Positions 35,391 to 49,433 are shown, counted from the stretch's first letter. The stretch is DNA of 64,000 bases from Ricinus communis (GCF_019578655.1 NC_063261.1:2046001-2110000); one strand, 5' to 3'. Made by a program: numbers and translations. Notes: a model not told the origin generated them from the sequence alone.

Positions 35391-37870
35391 ACACTTATCT
35401 CACAAATGCAATAATTAAAGGTGCAACGGCTATAATCCATGTGGTATCTCATGATTTGTCATGTTAGAGATAATCTTAGCGGTATTTCTAACGTATATGA
35501 ACATCGCAGTCACGATGGTTTTGTTACAGTCGTGATCTACCCAAATCAAGAGCTCTAGGATATCGAGCATGATGGTGGCTACTATCTTCTCTGCCTTCAT
35601 TTTTTCATCTATCGCGGTCACAATAACCTTGCTCATGGTCGTGATTTATGAGGCAGTAATGGAAATAGAAATTTTCTAGGCTAAAGTGAATTCCTTCAAA
35701 AAGAGACACTTAAAAAATAATATTAATACTACTCAATTTAATAGTCAATATCAAAAATCAATGGTGCATATAGTCATGAAAGGATTTAGGCTAACAAATA
35801 CATTCTAATGATTATTTGTGATAAGTTCGGACCTCAAAGTTCAATACATGGACATAAAAATTTTAAAAGATAAATTATGAGAAATTATTTAAAAAATGAA
35901 TAAACATAATAAAATAGTATTCAAAATAACTAATATTTAAAAGTTAAAATTATATTTCAAACTTAAAAGAAAATAAAGTAAACATAAAATCTAACCCAAA
36001 AGAAAAAAGAGAAAGAGGAAGAGATTAAAATCTTAGTGATAAAAAAATTTTCAAGAAAAATTTTCAAAAGTAAAATTCAGTATAACAATTTATTAATTCT
36101 TTTTTAGTCCACATTAATACAATTAAAATAAAGAAATATAAATAGCCAAGAAAAAACTAAAAAAGTATAAAAATCTAAATATAAGAAAGTTCAAATAAAT
36201 TTAATATCTTTTCTTTTATTTATGGGTTTGGTGGATTAAAAAGTAAAATATAAAAAGGGGCATAAGAAAAAAAAAGTATGAGAGTATATAATAATTATAA
36301 GTGATAAAAGAAAATGAAAAAACAATTAAATAAATAAGAAAGAAAAGAATAAGATGAGTGCAAAAGGGGGACCAGGAGTATAAAAAAAGGTAGATAGTGA
36401 AAAACAAAACTATAAAATGTGAGGGAAATTGATGAGGAAAAGAGGAGGATCACCTTCTTTTTCTTCTGCAATTTATCGACCAACTACCAATGAAAACAAA
36501 AACTTGGAAGGAGATTTTCCTCCAAAATTTTCAAATACTAATGCTTTATCAACATAATTTCTGTTAGTAATTTTAATTATATTTTTTATTTTAATAAAAA
36601 TTTGGAGGGAATTGTTTTCTAAAATTTTCTTTTACCAATGAAATACCAACAGAAATTTCATTGATAATTTTTTTATAATATTTTTATTAAATAATTAATA
36701 ATTTATCATTTACCAATGGAAAAGAATCCATCAATAATTAATAAAAATATTTATTTATTATTTTACTTTAGTGATGAGAATTTTTGTCACTAAAGGTGAT
36801 GTCATATGTGGACACCTATTTTAGGGAAGAAATTTTTTTGTATCAGTAGGTGAATTATTAGTAAAGAGTAAAAAAAATGGATGGTGTTACTCTTTGGCAC
36901 CTTATTTTAGCGATGAAAAAATTATATCGTAAATTATTATCAGTAATTTGTCGATATTTTATTATTAGATTAAGAAAAAAAAATTATTTATATTCCATCA
37001 GCAATCCATCAATAAATAGCAACGACAAAATGTTCTTTCAATAAATTTTGTTGGTAAATTAAAATTTTCTTATAATGGAAATAAAGTTATTTTTCTTATT
37101 ATATTTTATTTAATGAAATTAATAAAATATTAATTTAAATAAATAATCTAATAGAAGTATTGGGACGAAATTTTCATAAAATGTTAATACAATGTTGGTA
37201 ATGTTTTTTTGTCGAAGATTTAAATATAACCATCCATAAAATTTAGATATTTAATTGAATCCAAATTAAGTTTAAGGGAACAATTATTAAGTTTAAGAGA
37301 CAAATTAAAAAGAAACATCATTATGCATTTTGCCTTAAAAAAAGTTAGAATGCTTGTCTAAATTTATAGAAACATATACTAACTACTGATAAACTAGTAA
37401 CTTATTTCTCCTTCACCAAATATATGGCCCCAAATGTGTTGTTTCCTAGAAGTTTCATTACAATGAACTTACTCATATGAAAGCTAGCTTTTTTGTATTA
37501 TTTCTACCTTGATCAATGTCAAGCTTAACTTATAAATGCCCCAACTACATTCTCCTTTTGGTTTCCATAAGCTGGTGCGGATAAGTAGAGAAATGTAAAA
37601 TAATAAAATAAAATAAAATACGCTGTCTATGTGAGTGGAATAGGTATAGATTACATATCTATTTTGGCCAACACAATAAAGAGAAAGCATAGACATATTA
37701 ATTACTAGAAGCAATAGTTAATGATTAAACAGAACATTTCATGTGGTCCTACCCCTTCCGTAATTCATGCCTTAATGAATTACCATAAGCTTTTTCTCCT
37801 TCAACTTTTTTAGCTTCTTCTTCTTGTTCTTCTTCAGCTCAGTGCCCTATCCACTTTGGTTTCTTCATCA
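35391..37870. other. AT-rich intergenic DNA upstream of the TBL gene
   Basis: No gene recognised. 35430-35650 repeats CACGA/GTCGTGATC motifs. About 36480-37100 has several degenerate copies of ATTTTCCTCCAAAATTTTC/CCAATGAAAT-type phrases, suggestive of an old DNA transposon. The last few hundred bases should include the TBL promoter and a CT-rich 5' UTR (37790-37870); no clear TATA box. Confidence 0.45.
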
Positions 37871-39754
37871 ATGGCTAAACCAAAGATGACCAGGACTCAT
37901 CACTTCATCTTCTTTATCTCCTTCTTCTTCTTCTTCTTCTTCTTCACCATTTTTCAATGTGGCAAATCATCTCAGTTTGGCTTAGAAGATGGGCTGTCTT
38001 GGCTCAATGAAGAGGATAGTGAAGTTGACATGGTTCAGACCAGGCATGATTCCTCAAATAGTTGTGATTTTACTTCAGGAAAATGGGTTTATGATCAGTC
38101 ATATCCTCTCTATGACTCAAGTTGCCCTTATCTTAGTACATCAGTCACTTGTAAAAGAAATGGGAGGCCTGATTCTGACTATGAAAAGTGGAGATGGAAG
38201 CCTCATGCCTGCTCTGTTCCAAGGTCATGTTGTTCTACTTCATTGCTTATATAACAACTGAAAATTTGGCCACTAATTAATTTATTGATCATTGTATTTA
38301 ATAAGTTGCATTTTCAGTATTGATACTTAATTGGCCTCAGTAGAGCTCTAACTTATACTTTACATGTTAGATACAGTATACTCGAATTAGACATTATGTC
38401 AAAATTTAGTAATTATTTTTAATTTTGATACAGGTTTGATGCATTGAGATTTCTTGGAAAGATGAGAAAGAAAAGAATAATGCTGGTTGGGGATTCTATA
38501 ATGAGGAACCAATGGGAGTCTCTTGTGTGCTTAGTACAAGGAGTTATTCCAATGGGTCATAAGATGGTCCACTATAATGGTCCTTCCATGGCCTTTCTTG
38601 CTTTGGTAAGATACCCAATCTATGCATATGTCAAACCCAAATAACTTGAAACATCTAAGCAAACCAAAGTAAACTAAAAAGATACATTTTACGCATGTAT
38701 AAATTGGTCCATAAACCCTCTAACATATATGTTTAAAAGCTCGAACTGGCCATTTGGTGTTAATATGTAGGACTTTGAGACATCTATTGAGTTTACTTGG
38801 GCTCCACTGCTTGTGGAATTGAAGAAAGAAGCTGGAAACAAGAGAATCCTTCATTTGGATATGATTGAAGAGAATGCAAGATATTGGAGAAATATTGACA
38901 TTCTTGTGTTTGATTCTGCCCATTGGTGGACTCATTCTGATAAATGGAGTTCGTAAGAACTTAAATCATTACCCTTTATTCTTATTTTTATTTTCTTCCA
39001 CATTCTTAATATGTCTCATGCTAGCCCGATGTTTAGTTAAAGTATTTTAAGCTTCTTCATAATGAAATTAACATGTCATTGCCTTTCAATTACAAAGTTT
39101 TTGAGCAGAAAAATGTTCTCTTTTCTTTAAAAAAAAAAAAAAAAAAAAAGTTTCATATGACACAAGATCCCAATTGAATATCTGCATATATTAATCAAAA
39201 TTTCAGGTGGGACTACTACATGGAAGGGCAGTCTCTAATCAAGAGTATGAATCCAATGATCGCTTACCAAAAGGGACTCACCACATGGGCTAAATGGATA
39301 GATTTAAATCTTGATCCTCGTAGAACCAGAGTCATCTTTAGAAGCATGTCTCCAAGGCATAACAGGTAGGTGCCCTGAAAATTATGTGCAAGAATTACAT
39401 GCATGTCACATTAGTATACATAAATTACCGATGCCTTTTTAATATATTTCTGGCAGGGATAATGGTTGGAAATGCTATAAACAAAGGACGCCTTTAGCAT
39501 TTTTCAGTCACCAACATATCCCTGAACAGTTGGTGGCGTTGAAAGAGGTGTTGAGAAAAATGAGCTTTCCAGTATATTTACAAGATATCACAACGATGTC
39601 GGCTCTACGTAGAGATGGGCATCCTTCTGTTTACAGAAGGGCAATAAGCCAAGAAGAAAGGCGGCACCCAAGAGACTTTTCCTCTGACTGTAGCCATTGG
39701 TGCCTTCCTGGGGTACCTGATATCTGGAATGAGATGTTGAGTGCACTTCTTTAG
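37871..39754 (+). CDS. TBL36: TRICHOME BIREFRINGENCE-LIKE protein (TBL36-type), 5 exons, 387 aa
   Basis: Exons: 37871-38223, 38434-38605, 38771-38952, 39207-39365, 39457-39754; all GT/AG, frame continuous to TAG. The start is the ATG at 37871. The protein has a short cytosolic N-terminus, a single hydrophobic anchor (about 12-29, with eight consecutive Phe), a short acidic stem, the plant-specific N-terminal PMR5N/TBL domain starting at CDF (65-67; includes CPYL and the [12 protein letters not shown] segment), the GDS motif of the esterase-like domain (137-139, [14 protein letters not shown]) and the C-terminal DxxH motif (366-369, [16 protein letters not shown]). This is the full architecture of Golgi type II membrane polysaccharide O-acetyltransferases; Ser of GDS and Asp/His of DxxH are the expected catalytic triad. 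Length is normal for the family. TBL36 is the closest member from recollection of the sequence style; the exact paralogue and the substrate (xylan or mannan among family members) are not provable here. Confidence 0.9.
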
Positions 39755-41825
39755 GTGAAGAGTAGGTGTACCAGTGAGTAGAATGACTCTTCTACTAAAT
39801 ACTTAGTTGTTTTTCTTTTCTTTGTTTATTACAGAGTTTTTGATAATTAGTAATGGTTTTGTATTTTATGAGGTTGTATTATATTCGAAATGGTTGATGG
39901 TGTATTTGTTGGGCATGCCCCTTCAACCACCTTGAAATGATCACTAGGAGGGTTCTTGCTATTATTATTTCATCTTCATCTTTTGGTACAAAAAGTTGTA
40001 ATTATTTATCATTTACTGTAATGAATACTAAGTACACAGATAATGAATATTTAAATAAAAAATATTTAATTATTATAGAATATTATATCTAACAGAGATT
40101 ATACATAAAAAAATAAACATTTTAGTATATGTAAATGAACAAAAAAAAATTAATATGTACCTTGTCTATTAAAAACTTTTTAACATGTTAACACATGATT
40201 TTTATTTTGACACATGTATTTATTATTGACACTTAAAATTTAAGTTTATGTATGATTTCGTATTTTTTTCTATTTATTTATTGATAATTTTTATACTATT
40301 GTATTAATAAAATCTTAACATATAAAAAGCTAACAAAGGCACTAAAATATTTTATTTATTATTATTTTTAGATATTTAAAATCATTATAAAATATTAAAA
40401 ATTTATTTAATTTTGTATATAAATTTAATTTATATTATTATTTATAATCAAAATAATTATGATGGTCGTACAATTGGCAAACAAATGACTAGTTTTTATA
40501 AATATATAAAAATTTATTTAATATATAATATTAATTTTTAAATTCATTTTATCATAAGTTAAGAAAATAAAAATTTTGTATATCAAAATAAAAATTCTCA
40601 AAATAGCGATGCTAAAATAATTACAACAATCGTATAACACGCGAATAAGCGACTAATTTTTAAATATATAAAAATTTATTTAATATATAATTTTTAATAT
40701 AATAATAATAATAAATTTTAAAAAGCATAGAAAATTCTGCGTTTAATAAGTGAAGAAACAGGAGAAAAAGTCTCTATATTATATAATTTAAAGAAAAAAT
40801 AAGTAAAGAAGCAGAGACAATTTTTGAATGTGTATCATAGTTCTCTAATCCACAATACACTATGAAACAAGGTCCATAATATAGGAATTATTTATTGTTA
40901 AATCTGGTTCTTTTCATGCAATTATATATATATATATATATATATTAGTAAATCAAGGAATTGTTGCATCAACTCCACTCTTCCCTATTTTAATGAATCA
41001 AACAAACAAAATTAAAAGAAACGCACAAAAGGTATAGATGATTTTTCAATTTTTAGTCAAAATACATTAAATCTTTAAATTTCGGAAGTAGTTTAATTAC
41101 TTTTCTAAAATTTAAAAAATATGATAATATTATATTCTTAAATTTATTTTTATCTATTTTAGAGTGTAATAACACGAGATCCACATAATTTTAAGTACTA
41201 AAAAAATTACTTCAGTTTTTCCCAACTAATTTATTTTGCATATAAAAAATTATTGATTCTATTTTTTAATAGATAAAAGTCATAAAATGATAATTTCTCT
41301 CTCATTTGATAAGAAAAAAAAAAAAAAAGCAAAACCATCGTCATTAGTTATAAAAATGAGTTAGTTTCAAAAAATAATTATTCTTTTCTTTTTCAAATTT
41401 TAGGAGTAATTACTTTCAGATTTAGGAGTTTAATTATATATTAACCAAAAATTCAGGAACTTATTCATTCCTTTTGCCAAAAAAAAAAAAAAAACAACTC
41501 ATGTCCAACTCATATTTATCCCCACTCCATATCCCATCTATTGCCATTCATTATTTTATTTTATTTTTATTTGAAAATTCTATTCCCATTCATTATTGTG
41601 AATTGTGAATTGCGCTTAGTAACACAGTAAAGATAAGCAAGTGGCAGAAGTCATGGTCGTGGAATTGAAGCTGCATATGATTAAGTTCATTATAGAACAC
41701 TAATATAGAAAAGGGAGAAGAAGTTTGGAGCATAAACAGAAAGTTGTACTTGAAATAACTTGAAACACGATAGTATGCCCCCAACTCCATCATCATTCAC
41801 ACTAAGATGGGAAAGAAAAAAAAGA
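39755..41825. other. Intergenic DNA between convergent TBL and argininosuccinate synthase genes
   Basis: The first 250 bases are probably TBL 3' UTR. The rest is very AT-rich, with a (TA)n run at 40923-40946 and several A runs. No gene seen; the last 150 bases are the probable 3' UTR of the minus-strand gene. Confidence 0.55.
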
Positions 41826-44800
41826 TCAGATTCCATTCTCAAGCATTGCCCTAACCTTCATTGGAAGACCATAAAGCCGTATAAAGCCAGCTGCATCAGC
41901 CTGATCATATATCTTCCCACTCTCAAAGGATGAGATATCTTGCCTGTACAGGCTATAGGGGCTTGTCCGACTAGTTACCGACACAGATCCTTTGTATAAC
42001 TTAAGAGTCACAGAACCAGTTGTTTTCTCTGAGATCTTTTCCATGAATGCGTCCATAGACTCGCGCAATGGGTCAAACCACCTACCTGCATACACTAGCT
42101 CGGCATACTTCAGGGCAAGCGAATCTTTAACTTGCATTGTTTCTCTATCCAATGTTAACGACTCCAGTTCACGTGCAGCAGTGAAAAGAATGGTTCCTCC
42201 AGGAGTTTCATAGACCCCACGGCTTTTCATACCAACAAGTCGGTTCTCAACCATGTCAATACGACCAATACCATGTCTCCCACCAATCTCATTAAGATGA
42301 GAGAGAAGAGAAGCTGGGGAAAGCTGCTTCCCATTAACTGAAACAGGGAGGCCTGACACTATCCCAATTTCTACATATCTGAAAAAACAAATGCATAGAA
42401 AGTAAAATGCAATTTAGCAATCCAACCAAGAGATAAACTTAGATTACTTGATCTCATAATATAACAAGCAAACCTACTCGGGCTGGTTAGGTGCATTTTC
42501 TGGATCAACACTCATCATGTACATATCTTTCTTCGGCTCATTGGCCGGGTCTTCTAAGATGTCACCCTATAGAGAAACAAGCAAATATTTAAAAGATGTA
42601 CAAGATATAACTAATTTATATCTAACCAAGAATTTTTGCAATGCTTAAGAACAAAATAAAATGACTTCAGTACATGATCTTTACAAGAGAGCTAAAAACT
42701 CATTAAAATGAAGAGCGAACCCCAAAAATCAAACTGAATTAGTATAGAACATGTTTGCCATTGGACTCAGCTGATTCCAAAGCTATAGATTAATAAACTA
42801 AGTTCCATGGTTGCTTATGGAAGTTGGCTTCCACAATCCAGTAACTTTTATAACCCCCAGAAAGGAATTAATTCACAAAATGGTCAAAAAAATTTGAAAG
42901 AATTCAGGTGGGTTATGAGGAAATTCTTAGATATCTAAAGGCCACCAGTAAGTAGATGATAATTCAAAATTGATCTAGATTTAACCGTATAATCTATTGA
43001 GAAAAAACAAAACTTCCATAAGAATATAAGGGGAGAAAATCTGTACGAGAAAAGAAAGAAATCAAACAAGCAGATAGCCTTTGGAACCTCATCATACTAA
43101 GTCAAATAACAAAGCTTACTGAAAAATCAGCATGCGTCTAGGCAAGCGATTCAACTACCAAATCTACAGCCTGGTACTACATGTTTTTTAAGTGTTTGTA
43201 TAGCTTCAGAAAATGAAAAAAGCAGCAACAGAAAGTTTTTGAGCTAACAACAGTGAACTAATTGATGCAGACTTACCTTTAAAACCAATAAGTTGTATAA
43301 CCTTTCAACCTCTATATGGGATTAATTTACAACAATAATAATTTAGAAAAACATATATTAAAGGCATGGCCTTGATCTGATGCAGCTATGAAGCTGGGAT
43401 ACTGACCTCATGGCTCAGGTGCCACAAGTTCCGGTCTCTGCTGTATATAGATTTCTTTGTCACAGGGACAGGCACATTATGTTTCTTGGCATATTCAATG
43501 GCATCTTCCCTCCCCTTGATATCCCATTCTCGCCAAGGAGCCACAACATTCAGTTCAGGATTTAGTGCAAAGAAGGTCAGTTCAAAGCGAACCTGCATAG
43601 ATAAGTAAGCCAGCCAAGATTGTGTCAAAAGGAGATATAGGTTATGCAATACAATGTTATTTAGGGATAATTTGCAAAAAGTACCTGATCATTTCCTTTT
43701 CCTGTGCATCCATGAGCAACAGCATCTGCTCCCACTTCTTTGGCAACATCCACCATGGCCTGCCATACAATTCCAATAGGAATTGAAAATACAATCATAA
43801 GAAAAGAAGATACCATATACTTACAAGGGTCATCAAAAAATAACACAAACATATTTCATAAACAGCAAACAATTAAAAGTCAGAGACCCCCCATCAAAGT
43901 GCAGATATGTTTCTTTTTACTTCAATAACTAGAAGAAGGGAATGGGAGGGACAACACCATCCCTTGTCTGGAAGAAAAGAAAAAAATAAAAAGAAATAAA
44001 TAGAACACATAACATGAAATTGGAGACTGAGAAAATGCCATAAAAACGGAAGATACACTTCTATAAGACATGCAGAAAATGTGATTATAATTCATTTTAG
44101 TTGCTCGATAATTATGTTAGGACTTAGTAGAATTTAATTGACCAAGAAAAGCTCAAATTCCCAACCTTAGCAATAACAGGACGTGCCATTGAGGTACCCA
44201 GCAAGTATTTCCTTTCATAGATCGCACCAGCTCGCAAGCAAGGAAAAATATAATCTCTCACAAATTCTTCCTGCAAGTCCTTAACCACCAACTGACAAGC
44301 CCCACTTGCCTTGGCCTTTTCCTCCAAGCCTTCCAACTCTTTTAGTCCCTAAGAAATTTTGATGTTACATCAAACAAATCTAAAAGAAATTACTGTAACA
44401 ACTAACAAATAATCCATAAGAACAAGGTCCAAGAGACAGTTGGGTGATAAATCAGGACTTTCTAAAGATCAAACCAAATATGAATGGCATACCTGACCAA
44501 CATCCGCAGTGAAGCAGACAACCTCACAACCATAATTCTCCCTGTAATAACAATTATACAATGAAAATGTTTTCACTTTAACATGGAAAACATATATTAT
44601 GAAAATAAAGGGAGAGGAATGTTAGGCATAGCCTGGTGGTAATGCAACTCTCAACTTGGAAGAGATCAAGATCAGAGTCCCATCTTCTCTGGTAAGTAAA
44701 TTAACTTTTTCCTTAATCAAAAGTAATACTGCTAGATGCTGGCAAAGTGCCAATATGCAAAGTGAAAAAGCCATGCACCAGCTAAATAGGAAATTTCCTA

Positions 44801-45931
44801 CCAAGGATTTTCACTAATACTGAATAAAGTCAGAAGATGGCTCTTCATCGAACACTAATTAGTTCACCATAAACCCCCAGAAGCCTAGCTATCACACAAT
44901 GCAAATTGCCATCTTATCTATTCTAAAATTTCTGTTGCTTTAAAGAACCATGCGCATGCTTGATCAGATATACTTACACATATCATAATTATAGAAGGGG
45001 AAACAATTCACATGCCAGGATCAAGCTCCCATCCACATGTCTTAGATCTTAACAATATAATTCTTCAAGACTCATGAACCTTAAATCTAATTCATTTGAT
45101 AAAATCTAGCCATCAAACTTTACACAGCAAACATACCTTAGCCATGGAACAATGACAGAGGTGTCTAAGCCACCACTATAGGCTAAAACAACCTTATTTA
45201 ATTTGCCCCGTAACCCTTCATTCTTTGTAGCTTCTGAAAATTCTACTTCTCTATCGCTGGATAAAACTGCTTGAACGGCTATACATAAAGTTCAGATGTC
45301 AGTATGTGGTAAACTATCAAACAAGAGCATCCCTATGATCCTGATTGCTTGACATATAACACTTAATCAGAATTTTCAAGAATTTAACATCATATACTCA
45401 TTGAAATCTTATTCAGATGACTAAAATGCTTGAATATTTTTTATCCAAAAACAAATAAACAATGGACAATTTAAAAACCAATCTTTATATGAATTGAAAA
45501 GTACACATTAAACAAATCAGTAATGGGTAATCATCTTTAATACCTTTATTTCGACAAGTTCGAAGAATAATTCGTTTACTGCCCAGAAATGCATCACCTT
45601 GGAGCTCACTCCTCTTTGCACCTAACTGCAAACAATAATTCGAAATGTTAAATAAAACAAAATGCAACCCAGATAATAATAACAATTACCTAACCTTTTG
45701 GAATAAAGCTGGTGATTTCTTGATAGAGGATAGTTTGTGACTCTGCAAAAACACATCTGGAAGTAGGATGTGAATCATTCAGTAATTCTAGAAGAAAAAA
45801 AAAAGAACAGATATTGAAAAACATTAAGAAAGAATGGAGGTATAGAAAATGCAGAAACATTTGCATCACCTACCTCCTTTGGAGCCATGAAATGCAAGAT
45901 TCAGTGAAGAAGATGACGAAGATACTGCCAT
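41826..45931 (-). CDS. Argininosuccinate synthase, plastid-targeted, 10 exons, 492 aa
   Basis: Exons in transcription order: 45931-45874, 45756-45695, 45625-45544, 45278-45137, 44541-44493, 44348-44166, 43759-43685, 43592-43407, 42566-42478, 42378-41826; GT/AG introns, frame continuous (1479 nt). The enzyme joins citrulline and aspartate using ATP to give argininosuccinate, the penultimate step of arginine synthesis, in plastids. Visible evidence: a Ser-rich, acid-poor N-terminus ([19 protein letters not shown]) typical of a transit peptide, the PP-loop AYSGGLDTS at 100-108, GTSMARP and [20 protein letters not shown] in exon 6, [14 protein letters not shown] at 208-221, and [24 protein letters not shown] in the last exon. 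Length matches plant homologues. The splice donor of exon 9 is GA|GTAGGT; reading three bases further would give a stop, so this choice is forced. No lesions seen. Confidence 0.93.
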
Positions 45932-46147
45932 GTTTTTCTCTTTTTTTCTGTCTATACTATAGTGAGCTCTTCTTTAGATTGTAATGGTGCCTGTCTAAGA
46001 ATTTTTAAACATAAAATAATAAATAATAATGCAGACAAAAGACAAACTTGTTAATTAGGGTTTTAGGAGGTTTTTTCTTATTCATTTATTAACTTACAAA
46101 GAGGTTTTTAAAGGCAAAGGTTGAAATGTCCAAATATGATACTAGAA
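45932..46147 (-). promoter_or_regulatory. Promoter/5' UTR region of argininosuccinate synthase
   Basis: About 215 bases between the start codon and the Mutator-type element upstream. It is AT-rich; the last 50 bases before the ATG are purine-rich on the coding strand. No clear TATA box. The transposon lies so close that it may form part of the regulatory region. Confidence 0.4.
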
Positions 46148-47135
46148 TGTAAAGATGGGGTAATTGCATTTTGGCCCATAGCTTTGCCTGGTCAGGATTT
46201 CAATTTTTAATATTATACTTACTACTTCTTATAATTTGTAATAATATACTAAAACTTTTTCTGTTAATTATTCTGATAGTTTTAGTGTTAAGTTAAAGTA
46301 AAACAATAAAAATATCCTCTAATTGACAAATAAAAATAAAATAAATCACTATTTGCCTTTTAAAAATTTTTATATTATATTAGTTTATCTTATTTATTTT
46401 ATTATACTAAATTTCTGTAATTTTTCATAATATTAATTTACCTTTTATTAGTTCTTTCATTAAAATATTATTTTTTATTTAATATCGTATATTTAATTTA
46501 TCATATAAATTTTGAAATTTGATAATTACAATTGATGTTATTCGTTAAAATACTTAATTAATTATTAAAGTTTATTATCTAACAAGAGGTAATAATTAAT
46601 TAATTTTAGTAACTAGTTTAAAAGTTTAGGAATAATGGATAATTTAGTAATCATTTTAAGATTTTAGATTTTAAATATATTTATACAACAATTACTACTT
46701 TATACTTTTTATAAATTTAAATAATTCAATTAAATTATAAAATATATAATAAATTTAAAATATTAAAATATAAAGAAAATTTGATTGAGATGTTTTAGCA
46801 AAAAAAATGTTGAAATTACCAAAAAAATTAATAACAAGGAGAATAGTATATTATTACAAATTATTGGAGATATGTAGTATAATAATTAAAAAATGAGAGA
46901 CCAATTAGTGTAGTATAAAAAATGTTAGGATGGAAATAGTATTTACGTATTATGTATATTTAATTAATTGGAGGTTATTTTTGTCCTTTCATTTTAGCTT
47001 AATTACAAATTTATCTAAAAATTTAACAGAAATGGGAATTAGTATATTGTTACAAATTATAAGGGGTATTTATTATAGTATTTAAAAGTGAGATCCAAAC
47101 TTCATAAGATAAATCATAATTATCCCTATAAAGAT
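46148..47135. mobile_element. Mutator-type non-autonomous element with 9-bp target duplication
   Basis: The element spans 46157-47126 (970 bp). Its flanks TGTAAAGAT (46148-46156) and TATAAAGAT (47127-47135) agree at 8 of 9 positions, as expected for Mutator insertion. The left end GGGGTAATT and the right end AATTATCCC begin long imperfect terminal inverted repeats of about 90 bases that share TATAATTTGTAA(T/C)AATATACTAA. A further copy of the terminal motif occurs internally at about 46850. The centre is AT-rich with no transposase. Confidence 0.7.
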
Positions 47136-47294
47136 TAATTAGTAAAAGAACCTTTAAGTTTCTATTTCATTTAAATTGGGTCATTTTGTAGTGCACCATG
47201 TGCATTAGATCAGCTCTTTTTAATTCTAACTGTTGGAAAAAATGATTGACTACCTTTTTATCATATTAACCTTAAAAGTTAAATAACTATTTAT

Positions 47295-47344
47295 TTCTTC
47301 TTCTTCTTCTTCTTCTTCTTCTTCTTCTTCTTCTTCTTCTTCTC
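47295..47344. repeat. (TTC)n microsatellite
   Basis: About 16 uninterrupted TTC units between the Mutator-type element and the retrotransposon-rich block. Confidence 0.95.
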
Positions 47345-47644
47345 AATTCCTAGCAATTATCATTTTAAATTAAAATTCTGTTAAATTTTAAATAATTTAT
47401 GGACACACAAATAACTTTTTCTAGATTTCGTTCATTTTTTACTATTACTATTTTTTATTTTTTTCATCACTAACCACATTGAAGGATGCTCAAGTTAGTT
47501 AGGGATTTTGAGGGCTAAAAACTCATTTTAAGCATCAAAATAGTAAAAGAAAAACACCAACAACTGAGCAAACTAGTGGTGGCAACTACAACGAGAACCT
47601 TGCCTCCTCATATTGTTGTCATCGAGCCATTTATAGTGACACCA

Positions 47645-47706
47645 ACGGCAAAGGCGTTGGCAGTGAACGTGCACCCAAATGTCTTTAGCAACTACGGCAG
47701 TGTAAG
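47645..47706 (-). mobile_element. Left fragment of Tat/Ogre-like LTR copy E, interrupted by insertion
   Basis: GTGCACCCAAATGTCTTTAG and AACTACGGCAGTGTAAG match the leader segment of copy A (GCACCCAAGTGTTTCTAGTG, CAGCACTGTAAG). The sequence resumes at 53231 with GCTTTTCAACCTAATTGG, so this copy was split by the element at 47707-53225. Confidence 0.75.
47702..47706. repeat. Target site duplication, left copy (GTAAG)
   Basis: GTAAG immediately precedes the TGTCACGACC terminus and is repeated after the opposite terminus at 53226-53230. Removing one copy and the element restores the continuity seen in the related copy A. Confidence 0.9.
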
Positions 47707-49389
47707 TGTCACGACCCGATCTGTGGGCCCGTGACCGGCACTAGGAAATGGGTAGGCATAAGGCCGCCAAATCCCATAGTAAGCCTGACAATTCACTAAC
47801 TCAATCAAAGTATAATTCGATTTCTAACCATTATAACACTAATTCATCACCAACTTTTAATCACCCAGATATTACACCTTTAATTCGGTCTGTCAGCATA
47901 ATTAGGCTAAACCTGAATTTATATAAAATTACAAAATGATAAGTTCGAAACTTATACTACGGAGATTCTAGAATTTTAAGAGTCAAACATGCCAAAAATC
48001 AGTTACATTAACCCGAAGATGAATGAGTCGTGCTGCTAGAGGAAAAGAACTGCAAAAAAACTAAAAATACTTGAAAAATAGTTAAATTGAGACTACAGTC
48101 TCAAAAGTTAGTTAAAATCATATATCCAAAAAGAATATAATTATTTCAATAAAATATTTATTTAATTCAAATAAAATACTAAGTCGTGCAAAAATAGGTG
48201 TCATGCCATACTTCTATAAAATAAGTTTTACATACTACGGGACAAGTACCTCAGCAGAACCCTAACTCCCAACACTGACAATCTTAGCCTTTCGGCTCTC
48301 TCACTCCAATAAGACTGGCGCCTAGAGAGCGGAGCTCGACTAGGATCCTTAAGTCTAGTCTAATCACTTGATTTCCAATAAAGCTGGCGCCCAAAGAGCA
48401 ACGCTCAACTAGAGACCTTTACTCCGGCAAACACACTCTACACAGCCCAGAGAGTTGAACTCGACTAGGGCAAGTCCCAAATTTACTTTTTACTACTTCT
48501 CTCAAATTCACACCAATGCGCACGCGGTCCTGATGCAACCCATCAGGTGGCAAGTTCTACTGTCGCCTCATCTCGAGTCATCATGCAAACATAGTATTAA
48601 TGATGTAGAAATTGATATATGAATAGTAAATAAATGAATAATTCAAATCTATAAATCAATTAATCAGAATTACTATTTAAGATCTTTGCAAGACACATAT
48701 ATAGCAGATATATGACTTTAACTCACAATTCTGACGACCTCCTTGCTCTGCTCCTAAGCTTCGGGTGGAGCCAGTTGAAATGATGGATTATCTATTCACG
48801 GGAATAATTCAATCAATAAAAGTAAAGCATTTAATAAATAACCATAGGTCTAGACTCATAGAACTGACTGTCTAAAAATTTCGATTCGGAAACTCTATCG
48901 AAAATTCGATAGAACTTCCTCTAAAATACGGACGTTTACCCTCCGTATAACGGGTCCATGACCTGCCAGAAATACCTCAAGTTTTCAACAATTAATTAAC
49001 GGGAGCCAGGCCACCAAAATTATATTATTAAAAATAGAGAATTACTTATTTACCCTTGCTTTTAAAAGTGAAATTACTAAAATGCCATTACCGACATATT
49101 TAATTATAAAAATACCAACAATGAATTTTTTTTATTTAAACCCTATATTAAAAAAATTATACTTTTAGTCCTTATTTTAAAATTAATTGTCAAATTAGTT
49201 ATAACACTTAATTAACTTAAATAATCAATTTGCTAACTATTTTCCAATTTAAATCAACACCATTTGCTAATTAAAATTTATCATTCCCCAATAAATTCTT
49301 TTATAAAAATACTACTACTAATTCTTTCATAACTTTCAAATATAATATTTAATTCATATATTCATATTGGGAAAAAATTAAGTGACTTA

Positions 49390-49433
<44 letters not shown>

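Noticed and set aside
36216..36483. Hydrophobic minus-strand frames that could be taken for membrane peptides
   Set aside because: They arise from T-rich low-complexity DNA; no start context, domain or homologue recognised.
44622..44804. 60-codon minus-strand frame in an argininosuccinate synthase intron
   Set aside because: Lies wholly between two well-defined exons and is not in frame with either.
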